Shown piece after piece: positions 1 through 5,411 of a stretch of 5,411 nucleotides of DNA. Position 1 is the stretch's first letter, and the number at the start of each line of letters is the position of its first letter. A model generated the notes under the pieces. That model searched no databases. It had not been told where the DNA came from and was given only the letters and a program-made list of their open reading frames with translations. Source of the DNA: JBKQHQ01 sp052148715 (GTDB taxonomy: Bacteria > Pseudomonadota > Alphaproteobacteria > Rhizobiales > Xanthobacteraceae); assembly GCA_052148715.1 (NCBI GenBank), contig JBKQHQ010000161.1:1-5411 (forward strand), read 5' to 3'. Both the position numbers and the translations under genes were made by a program.

Positions 1-2018
1 TCGCCGCTGCGCCCGGCATAAAATGCCAGCCGGTCGCGAACGGCGGGAAGACCGATCTGGTCCGCATAGTACATCGGCCCGCCGCGCCAGACCGGCCAGC
101 CGTAGCCGTAGACCCAGATCACGTCGACGTCGCCGGGGCGCTGGGCGATCTTTTCCTCGAGGATGCGCGCGCCCTCGTTGATCATCGGAAACAGCAGGCG
201 CTCGAGGATTTCCTCGGCTGGAATGGCTCGCCGCGTAACGCCGAGCTTGGCCGAGCTTTCGGCGATGATCCCCTCGACTTCCGGGTCGGGCTGCGGGGTG
301 CGTGAGCCTTCCTCATAGCGGTAGAAGCCGCGCCTGGTCTTTTGGCCGAAGCGTCCGGCCTCGCACAGCGCGTCGGCGACCACCGCGCGCAGGCCTTGCG
401 CCTTGCGCATCCGCCAGCTGACATCGAGACCCGCCAGATCCGACATCGCGAACGGGCCCATCGGGAATCCGAACGCGACGATGGCGGCATCGACGTCCTG
501 CGGCAGGGCTCCTTCGAGCAGCATGCGCTCGGCCTCGACCGAGCGCAGCCGCAGCATCCGGTTGCCGACAAAGCCGTGGCAGACGCCGACCACCACGGGC
601 ACTTTGCCCAGACGGCGGGCGGCTGCGAGCGTGCTCGCCAGCGCCACGGGCGAGGTCGCCTGCGCCCGCACGATCTCGACGAGGCGCATGACGTTGGCGG
701 GGCTGAAGAAGTGCATGCCGAGGACGGCTTGCGGGCGGTGCGTTGCGCGCGCGATCTCGTCGACGTCGAGGTACGAAGTATTGGTGGCGAGAACGGCGTC
801 CGGTTTGGCCAGCCGATCGAGATCGCCGAACACCGACTGTTTCAGCTTCATTTCCTCGAACACCGCTTCGATCACGATCTCGCTGTCGGCGACCGCCGCG
901 AGATCCGTCGCGCCTTTGATGAGGCCCAAGCGGCGGTCCATGTCCTCGCTGGTCAGTGCGCCCCGCGTGACCGAAGTCTGGTAGTTGCGTTTGATGGTCT
1001 CGAGGCCCCGGGCCAGGGCGTCGGCGCCCGTGTCGATCACCGTCACCGGAATTCCTGCGTTGGCGAAGCACATGGCGATGCCGCCGCCCATCGTGCCGGC
1101 GCCGATGACCGCCGCGCGTCCGACCTCGATCGCGGCCGTGCCCTTCGGCAGATCCGAGACTTTGGCGGCCTCGCGCTCGGCGAAGAAAATATGGCGTTGG
1201 GCCTTGGATTGATCGCCGGCGAGGAGCGCCATGAAGGTTTGCCGCTCCTGCACCAGCGCGGTGTCGATGGGCAGCTCGAGGCTTGAGCGCACCGCGGCAA
1301 TGGCCGCCGCCGGTGCGTGCAGGCCGCGGCTGCGCTTCGCGACCTTGGCGGCGAGCGCGTCAAAGAGCTTGGGATCGGCGCGCAGCGGAGCGAGCTTGTC
1401 GTCGCGGTCGCGGATGCGGGGAAGCGGGCCGCCGTCGCCAAGCTTTTGCCGCGCGAAGGCGAGCGCCGCCGTGAGCAGATCGCCTGCGACCACCGCATCG
1501 ACGAGGCCGAGCTCGAGCGCTTGCGCGGCGCCGATCGGCTCGCCGCTGAGGATCATCTCGAGCGCCGGCTCGACGCCGATAAGTCGGGGCAGGCGCTGCG
1601 TGCCGCCGGCGCCGGGGATGAGCCCCAATTTGATTTCAGGCAGACCTAGCCGCGTCTCCGGCACGGCAATCCGGTAATGGCAGCCAAGCGTCAGCTCGAG
1701 GCCGCCGCCGAGCGCCGTGCCATGCAGCGCAGCGACGACGGGCTTGGGCAAGCCCTCGATGGCGGCAATGATATCCGGGACGCTGGGCGGCCGCGGCGGC
1801 TTGCCGAATTCGGTGATGTCGGCGCCGGCGACAAAGGTGCGGCCGGCGCAAATCAGCACGGCCGCCTTGATCGCGTCATCGTCGGCGATCCGTCCGATGG
1901 CTGCCAGCAATCCGGCGCGAACCTCCTGGCGCAACGCATTGACCGGCGGATTGTCGATCGTGACAATGGCGATCCCGCTATCCGAGCGCAGATCGACACA
2001 GGCGTTGATGTTTCCCAT
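1..2018 (-). CDS. Multifunctional enoyl-CoA hydratase / 3-hydroxyacyl-CoA dehydrogenase (FadB/FadJ-like), C-terminus cut by window edge
   Basis: Hydrates trans-2-enoyl-CoA and then oxidises L-3-hydroxyacyl-CoA with NAD+ in cytoplasmic beta-oxidation. My translation from the ATG at 2018 gives 672 codons without a stop, running off the window start. FadB/FadJ proteins are about 700-730 residues, so only a short C-terminal piece should be missing. Residues 1-190 are a crotonase domain: the oxyanion-hole segment AGADITEF (64-71), catalytic Glu108 in GGGLE and Glu128 in LPEIKLG, then IPGAGGTQRL. A Rossmann motif GAGTMG lies at 306-311. The dehydrogenase residues Ser415 (NTS), His436 (GMHFFSP), Glu448 and Asn486 (GNRM) match the spacing known for this family. 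Two C-terminal dehydrogenase domains follow (about 480-570 and 600 onward). Both activities look intact. The ATG puts the family block VTIDNPPVNAL at about residue 19, as usual; a GTG three codons upstream (2027) is possible. No clear Shine-Dalgarno is visible. The gene lies 134 bp downstream of the LysR gene on the same strand. Confidence 0.93.
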   Translation of the reverse strand, partial: MGNINACVDLRSDSGIAIVTIDNPPVNALRQEVRAGLLAAIGRIADDDAIKAAVLICAGRTFVAGADITEFGKPPRPPSVPDIIAAIEGLPKPVVAALHGTALGGGLELTLGCHYRIAVPETRLGLPEIKLGLIPGAGGTQRLPRLIGVEPALEMILSGEPIGAAQALELGLVDAVVAGDLLTAALAFARQKLGDGGPLPRIRDRDDKLAPLRADPKLFDALAAKVAKRSRGLHAPAAAIAAVRSSLELPIDTALVQERQTFMALLAGDQSKAQRHIFFAEREAAKVSDLPKGTAAIEVGRAAVIGAGTMGGGIAMCFANAGIPVTVIDTGADALARGLETIKRNYQTSVTRGALTSEDMDRRLGLIKGATDLAAVADSEIVIEAVFEEMKLKQSVFGDLDRLAKPDAVLATNTSYLDVDEIARATHRPQAVLGMHFFSPANVMRLVEIVRAQATSPVALASTLAAARRLGKVPVVVGVCHGFVGNRMLRLRSVEAERMLLEGALPQDVDAAIVAFGFPMGPFAMSDLAGLDVSWRMRKAQGLRAVVADALCEAGRFGQKTRRGFYRYEEGSRTPQPDPEVEGIIAESSAKLGVTRRAIPAEEILERLLFPMINEGARILEEKIAQRPGDVDVIWVYGYGWPVWRGGPMYYADQIGLPAVRDRLAFYAGRSG

Positions 2019-2053
2019 CGAAACCACGGTTTTGGGCGCACATCCATTCGTGT

Positions 2054-2082
2054 GGGCGAGCGGGCGCCGGTATCGCTCGTCC
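2054..2082. other. Inverted repeat between the LysR gene and the hydratase/dehydrogenase gene
   Basis: GGGCGAGCG at 2054-2062 faces CGCTCGTCC at 2074-2082, a nine-position stem (one G-T pair at 2056/2080) with an 11-base GC-rich loop. It lies about 36 bp upstream of the hydratase/dehydrogenase start and within the 134-bp gap downstream of the LysR stop. Neither strand shows a T-run after it, so it is not a classical intrinsic terminator. It could be a 5'-leader hairpin or operator, or chance in GC-rich DNA. Confidence 0.25.
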
Positions 2083-2152
2083 CTTAAGCTTGCGCCTGCC
2101 TCGACCCAAGCCTTGATCCCGCTTCCGTATACACCGGCCGGCGGCCAATTCG

Positions 2153-3082
2153 TCAACTTCCAGGGCGCTTCGGCTTCCGTTGCGGCTGCGACGAAGCGAC
2201 GTAGGTCGCCAACTGACGGACCAGGTGATCGAACAGCAGGCGCACCCGCCGGCTCGCGCGGGAGTCCTCGTGCATCACGACCCAGACGTCGAGGCTGACG
2301 GCGAAACCTTCGGGCAGGATGTGCAGCAGATCAGGATCGCGCCGCGCAATCCCGAACTGGCACGCGCCGATGCCGAAGCCCGCCCGCAGCGCGGCGAGCT
2401 GGGCGAGATCGCTGTCGCTGCGCAGCGCAAACATCTCTCGCGTGATCGTCAGGCCGGTGCCGCGCAAGCTGCGCACCGACGCGGTCTCGCGGTCGAAGCC
2501 GATCAAGGGATGCGCCGCCAGCTCCTCGAACGATTGCGGCTTTCCGTGCGCGTCGACGTAACGGCGGTGGGCGTGCAGTCCGAGCCCGACCGCGCCGAGC
2601 CGTTTCGCCACCAGCGCGGTTTGTGTTGGTTGCGCCATGCGGACCGCCAAATCGACCTCGCGCCGCAGCAGATCTTCGTTGCGGTTGGACAGGACGAGCT
2701 CGATCACGATGCCGGGAAAGCGGGCGCGGAAATCGGCGAGGATTGGCGGCAGGACCTCGGCCCCGATGATCTCGCTCGCCGTCAGCCGCACCGTTCCGCG
2801 CACCTCGTCGGCTTCGCCGGACGCGGCGCGCAGCAAGGCCCGGGCGGAGGCGGCCATCGTCCGTGCGTGCGGCTCGAGCTGGAGGGCGGCGTCGGTGGCC
2901 AGAAGGCCTTGTTGCGAGCGGGTGAACAGGGGAACGCGCAGCGCCTGCTCCAGCTGATCGATGTGGCGTCCGACGGTCGGCTGCGTGAGCCGCAGCGTCC
3001 GCGCCGCCGCCGTGAGGCTTCCTTCCTGCAGGACGGCAAGAAAGGAGCGGTAGAGCTCCCAGCCGGGTTCGCCGTTGGCCAT
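2153..3082 (-). CDS. LysR-family transcriptional regulator
   Basis: A 309-residue protein of typical LysR length. The N-terminal winged helix-turn-helix spans about residues 8-67: the block FLAVLQEGSLTAAARTL (14-30) leads into the recognition helix TQPTVGRHIDQLE (33-45), then VPLFTRSQQGLLAT (50-63). A linker helix follows to about 90. The effector-binding domain (about 95-295) begins with the family-typical GTVRLTASE and contains FRARFPGIVIELVLSNR and DLAVRM. The tail is basic. The ATG at 3082 is the first in-frame start, as a TAA lies two codons upstream. An ATG at 3086 is out of frame. No Shine-Dalgarno is visible. The gene diverges from the SDR gene and precedes the hydratase/dehydrogenase on the same strand, so autoregulation and control of flanking genes are plausible for this family, but they are inferred. 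The effector is unknown. Confidence 0.94.
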   Translation of the reverse strand: MANGEPGWELYRSFLAVLQEGSLTAAARTLRLTQPTVGRHIDQLEQALRVPLFTRSQQGLLATDAALQLEPHARTMAASARALLRAASGEADEVRGTVRLTASEIIGAEVLPPILADFRARFPGIVIELVLSNRNEDLLRREVDLAVRMAQPTQTALVAKRLGAVGLGLHAHRRYVDAHGKPQSFEELAAHPLIGFDRETASVRSLRGTGLTITREMFALRSDSDLAQLAALRAGFGIGACQFGIARRDPDLLHILPEGFAVSLDVWVVMHEDSRASRRVRLLFDHLVRQLATYVASSQPQRKPKRPGS

Positions 3083-3094
3083 ACATTAATGTAT
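3081..3094. promoter_or_regulatory. Perfect 14-bp palindrome at the LysR start codon, candidate operator
   Basis: ATACATTAATGTAT is identical to its reverse complement. On the minus strand its last two bases are the first two of the LysR ATG (3082-3080), with one more base upstream. It sits in an AT-rich patch (about 3081-3126) that contrasts with the GC-rich surroundings. LysR proteins commonly bind imperfect dyads near their own promoters, with a T-N11-A core; the arms here (ATAC-N6-GTAT) do not match that spacing exactly. The operator role is inferred. Confidence 0.4.
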
Positions 3095-3117
3095 ATCAAC
3101 GCAACGGTTTTATGCAA
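3090..3117 (-). promoter_or_regulatory. Candidate sigma70-type promoter for the LysR gene
   Basis: On the minus strand, TTGCAT (3117-3112) and TATACA (3095-3090) are separated by 16 bases and could be -35 and -10 elements; the -35 match is weak. Transcription would then start very near the ATG at 3082, giving a leaderless or nearly leaderless mRNA, consistent with the absence of a Shine-Dalgarno. The palindrome at 3081-3094 overlaps the -10, a position suited to repression. Confidence 0.25.
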
Positions 3118-3125
3118 TTTCAATT

Positions 3126-3203
3126 GATGCTCGTTCGCCCCATCTCGAGGCGGCGCGGCGGTTCAGCTGGCTCGGTCCCGTCGAATGGGTCGAGGGCGAC
3201 GCC
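3126..3203 (+). other. Coding-like remnant in frame upstream of the SDR start
   Basis: Reading in the SDR frame, these 26 codons give a protein-like stretch ending RRFSWLGPVEWVEGDA, which runs straight into the annotated ATG. This resembles the usual link between the first Rossmann strands and the 'GVDLIVH' strand in extended SDRs. No ATG, GTG or TTG occurs in frame between the TAA at 3087-3089 and the ATG at 3204. The segment therefore looks like former coding sequence that has lost its own start and the preceding nucleotide-binding motif. The exact break point is unclear, probably about 3126-3145. Confidence 0.6.
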
Positions 3204-4052
3204 ATGATCCCGGCTACGGTCCTTGCGGCGGCAAAGGGGGTGGATCTGATCGTGCACGGCGCCAACCCGCCGGGCTATCGGAACTGGAGCGGCCTGGTCC
3301 TGCCGATGCTCGAGTCGACGATCGCGGCCGCCAAAGCCTGCGGCGCGCGGATCGTGTTGCCCGGAACCGTCTACAATTTCGGGCCCGATGCCGGGCCGGT
3401 GTTGACCGAGCTGTCGCCGCAAAACCCGAAAACGCGCAAGGGCGCGATCCGGGTGGCGATGGAGCGGCGATTGCAGGAGGCGTCGCGCGCCGGCGTACGG
3501 GTGTTGATCGTTCGCGCGGGCGATTTCTTCGGTCCCCACGCGGGCAACAACTGGTTCGCGCAAGGGCTCGTCAAGCCCGGCGCGCCGGTGCGGGCCGTCA
3601 CCTATCCGGGCTCGCAGTCCATCGGACATTCTTGGGCCTATTTGCCCGATCTTGCCGAGACGATGGTACAGCTCATCGAGCGCGAAGCGGACCTCGCGCG
3701 CTTCGATGTCTTCCACTTCGGCGGCCATTGGTTCGAACCCGGCGTCGATATTGCCGAGGCGGTCCGCCGCGTCGTCGGCGATCCCCGCTTGCCGATCAAA
3801 CGCTTGCCCTGGTGGCTCATCTATGCAGCGGCACCCTTCGTCACCACGTTTCGGGAGATGATCGAAATGCGCTATCTTTGGCAGGTGCCGATCCGGCTCG
3901 ATCATGCAAAGCTCGTAAAGTTTTTGGGTGCGGAGCCGCACACGCCGGTCGATGAGGCGATCCGCGGCACGCTGATTGGCCTCGGATGTCTGGACAGCGG
4001 CGCCGCGGCGGGCCACTCTCGCCCGTGGAGGTCTCCAGTCGAGGCGGCCTGA
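3204..4052 (+). CDS. NAD-dependent epimerase/dehydratase-like SDR protein, 5'-truncated (possible pseudogene)
   Basis: 282 codons from the first in-frame ATG, which has a Shine-Dalgarno-like GAGGG at 3192-3196. The content matches an extended/atypical SDR fold lacking its N-terminus: strand GVDLIVHGANPPGYRNW (12-28), then IVLPGTVYNFGPD (50-62) at the position of the usual catalytic Ser/Thr-VYG segment, then VLIVRAGDFFGP, corresponding to the family's RpgxxYGP. The TGxxGxxG dinucleotide-binding motif is absent, because the protein starts roughly 70 residues into the fold. The usual YxxxK dyad is also replaced: by alignment, K79 and R83 in KGAIRVAMERRL. That may be normal for this atypical subgroup. 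Without the glycine-rich loop, cofactor binding is doubtful. The gene diverges from the LysR gene, a common pairing for a regulator and its target oxidoreductase. The thiolase follows 141 bp downstream. I cannot assign a substrate. Confidence 0.75.
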   Translation: MIPATVLAAAKGVDLIVHGANPPGYRNWSGLVLPMLESTIAAAKACGARIVLPGTVYNFGPDAGPVLTELSPQNPKTRKGAIRVAMERRLQEASRAGVRVLIVRAGDFFGPHAGNNWFAQGLVKPGAPVRAVTYPGSQSIGHSWAYLPDLAETMVQLIEREADLARFDVFHFGGHWFEPGVDIAEAVRRVVGDPRLPIKRLPWWLIYAAAPFVTTFREMIEMRYLWQVPIRLDHAKLVKFLGAEPHTPVDEAIRGTLIGLGCLDSGAAAGHSRPWRSPVEAA

Positions 4053-4183
4053 ACGACGTGCGTGTCGGCCCGCGCCGCGCCAGCCGTCGAATAAGAATTC
4101 GTCGAAGAGGAAACGTACAAATACCAGACATCCGCCACCGCGCCGATCATCGCATCGCCGGTCCGCAATCCACCGCTGCACGC

Positions 4184-4188
4184 GAGGT
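4184..4188 (+). promoter_or_regulatory. Ribosome binding site of the thiolase gene
   Basis: GAGGT ends five bases before the ATG at 4194, good Shine-Dalgarno spacing. It supports this start, which also gives the standard thiolase N-terminus (EAVIVSTARTPIG). Confidence 0.6.
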
Positions 4189-4193
4189 CGTCA

Positions 4194-5369
4194 ATGCCTG
4201 AAGCCGTCATCGTGTCCACCGCCCGCACCCCGATCGGGAGAGCCTATCGTGGCGCGTTCAACATGACCCACGGCGCCGAGCTCGGCGGCCACGTCGTCCG
4301 CCACGCGGTGGAGCGCGCCGGCGTCGAAGCCGCCGAGGTCGAAGACGTCATTCTCGGCTGCGCCTTGCCAGAGCGCGCGACCGGCCAGAACATCGCGCGA
4401 CAGGCGGCGATCCGCGCCGGCCTGCCGGTCACCGTTTCGGGCATGACGGTGAACCGGTTCTGCAGCTCGGGCTTGCAGACGATTGCGCTGGCGGCGCAAC
4501 GCATCATCGCCGGCGAAGCCTCGGTCATCGTTGCCGGCGGACTCGAGAGCATCAGCCTCGTGCAGGACGGCAAGAATTCGCCGGTCAACAACGACTGGCT
4601 GCTGGAGCACAAACCCGAAGTCTACATGCCGATGATCGATACCGCTGATATCGTGGCGGCGCGTTACAAGGTCAGCCGCGAAGCCCAGGATGCCTTCGCG
4701 CTGGAAAGCCAGCGCCGCACCGCGACGTCGCAACAGGCAAGACGTTTCGACAGCGAGATCGTGCCGTTGCCGACCACCAAGAAGGTCGTCGATAAGAACA
4801 CCAACGCCGAGAGCTTCGAAGCGGTGACCCTCAAGAGCGACGAAGGCAACCGCCCCGACACCACGCTCGACGGGCTCGCCGCGCTCAAGCCGGTGCGCGA
4901 GGGCGGCTGCATCACCGCCGGCAATGCCAGTCAGCTGTCGGACGGCGCCTCCGCCTGCGTGCTCATGGACGCCAAGCTCGCCGAGCGGCGGGGGCTCAAG
5001 CCGCTCGGCACTTTTCGCGGCTTCGCGGTCGCCGGCTGCGAGCCCGATGAGATGGGCATCGGGCCGGTGTTCGCCGTGCCCAAGCTGCTCGGCCGCCAAG
5101 GGCTCAAGATCGACGACATCGATCTTTGGGAGCTCAACGAGGCGTTCGCCAGCCAGGTGCTCTACTGCCGCGACCGGCTCGGCATTCCGCAGGAGCGGCT
5201 CAATGTCGACGGCGGCGCGATCAGCATCGGGCACCCTTATGGCATGAGTGGCGCGCGGATGACCGGCCACGCCCTGATCGAGGGGAGCCGGCGTGGCGCC
5301 AAGCGCGCCGTCGTCACCATGTGCATCGGCGGCGGCATGGGTGCCGCCGGCCTGTTCGAGATAGCGTAG
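4194..5369 (+). CDS. Acetyl-CoA C-acyltransferase (thiolase family)
   Basis: A complete 391-residue thiolase, the standard length for bacterial thiolases. It would cleave 3-ketoacyl-CoA with CoA to acetyl-CoA and a shortened acyl-CoA, the last step of beta-oxidation; biosynthetic condensation to acetoacetyl-CoA is the alternative. The N-terminus reads VIVSTARTPIG. The nucleophile is Cys90 in NRFCSSGLQ. Family motifs follow: NEAF (315-318), His347 in GHPYGMSGAR, and the general-base Cys377 in CIGGGMGAAGLFE. All catalytic residues are present. Together with the hydratase/dehydrogenase it could form the two halves of a trifunctional beta-oxidation complex, although the genes are on opposite strands and separated by the LysR and SDR genes. 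The 141-bp gap upstream (4053-4193) leaves room for its own promoter, but I see no convincing one. Chain-length preference cannot be read from sequence, so no gene symbol is given. Confidence 0.95.
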   Translation: MPEAVIVSTARTPIGRAYRGAFNMTHGAELGGHVVRHAVERAGVEAAEVEDVILGCALPERATGQNIARQAAIRAGLPVTVSGMTVNRFCSSGLQTIALAAQRIIAGEASVIVAGGLESISLVQDGKNSPVNNDWLLEHKPEVYMPMIDTADIVAARYKVSREAQDAFALESQRRTATSQQARRFDSEIVPLPTTKKVVDKNTNAESFEAVTLKSDEGNRPDTTLDGLAALKPVREGGCITAGNASQLSDGASACVLMDAKLAERRGLKPLGTFRGFAVAGCEPDEMGIGPVFAVPKLLGRQGLKIDDIDLWELNEAFASQVLYCRDRLGIPQERLNVDGGAISIGHPYGMSGARMTGHALIEGSRRGAKRAVVTMCIGGGMGAAGLFEIA

Positions 5370-5378
5370 ACAGCGTAG

Positions 5379-5406
5379 GGCGGATTAGCCGAAGGCGTAA
5401 TCCGCC
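5379..5406. repeat. REP-like inverted repeat downstream of the thiolase
   Basis: GGCGGATTA (5379-5387) pairs perfectly with TAATCCGCC (5398-5406). Inside, GCC (5388-5390) and GGC (5394-5396) also pair around a GAA triloop, with one bulged G at 5397, giving a 12-bp hairpin. I recall GGCGGATTA...TAATCCGCC as a repeat found intergenically in many GC-rich proteobacteria. It starts nine bases after the thiolase stop, so it could stabilise the 3' end of the mRNA or aid termination; no T-run follows within the visible sequence. AGCGTAG occurs twice just before it (5363-5369, covering the stop codon, and 5372-5378). Confidence 0.7.
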
Positions 5407-5411
5407 ATCGA

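Noticed and set aside
342..1286. A 314-codon open frame on the plus strand opposite the hydratase/dehydrogenase
   Set aside because: It is His-, Arg- and Asp-rich with no domain, and lies entirely within a well-supported minus-strand gene.
2136..2146. GGCCG-G-CGGCC inverted repeat just past the LysR stop, considered as a terminator
   Set aside because: The arms leave a one-base loop and no T-run follows on the minus strand, so it is unlikely to terminate transcription.
2180..3127. A 315-codon open frame on the plus strand opposite the LysR gene
   Set aside because: It is an antisense shadow of the LysR frame, with no motif and no ribosome binding site.
4085..4106. Direct repeat CGTCGAA (4085-4091 and 4100-4106) and small dyad CGAAT-AAGA-ATTCG upstream of the thiolase
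   Set aside because: The motifs are too short to separate from chance, and no convincing promoter element accompanies them.
3120..4181. A 353-codon open frame on the minus strand opposite the SDR gene
   Set aside because: It is low-complexity and rich in Arg, Asp and Gly, with no recognisable domain. It mirrors the SDR reading frame, as is usual for GC-rich DNA.
4191..5270. A 359-codon open frame on the minus strand opposite the thiolase
   Set aside because: The thiolase on the other strand carries every family motif; this frame carries none and has typical antisense composition.
1..5411. A novel defence, mobile or RNA-based system
   Set aside because: No CRISPR-like repeats, transposase, phage gene, toxin-antitoxin pair, tRNA or structured RNA could be recognised. 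All long supported frames belong to known metabolic or regulatory families.

Overview
The window is GC-rich, with strong G/C bias at third codon positions and long chance open frames opposite the real genes. Together with the gene content this fits an alphaproteobacterium, possibly of the Hyphomicrobiales (Bradyrhizobium or Xanthobacter relatives). That placement is an inference from sequence style, not a phylogenetic result.

Layout: positions 1-2018 (minus strand) hold most of a FadB/FadJ-type multifunctional beta-oxidation enzyme, an enoyl-CoA hydratase fused to an L-3-hydroxyacyl-CoA dehydrogenase. Its last C-terminal residues lie beyond the window edge. After a 134-bp gap (2019-2152) comes a LysR-type regulator on the same strand (2153-3082). 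An AT-rich stretch at about 3081-3126 follows, with a perfect 14-bp palindrome touching the regulator's start codon. Divergent from the regulator is an extended/atypical SDR (NAD-dependent epimerase/dehydratase-like) gene, 3204-4052. It appears to have lost its 5' end, because coding-like sequence continues in frame upstream of its first start codon but the nucleotide-binding N-terminus is absent. After a 141-bp gap, a complete thiolase (4194-5369) follows on the plus strand. Just past its stop lies a REP-like inverted repeat (5379-5406).

Functionally, the hydratase/dehydrogenase and the thiolase cover the last three steps of a beta-oxidation turn: hydration, oxidation and thiolytic cleavage. 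No acyl-CoA ligase or acyl-CoA dehydrogenase is in view. The LysR protein is the obvious candidate local regulator, but its effector cannot be read from sequence. I see no CRISPR array, tRNA, rRNA, transposase, phage gene or defence system. This is mainly an ordinary catabolic locus. The points worth a second look are the truncated SDR gene, the palindrome at the regulator start and the terminal repeat.
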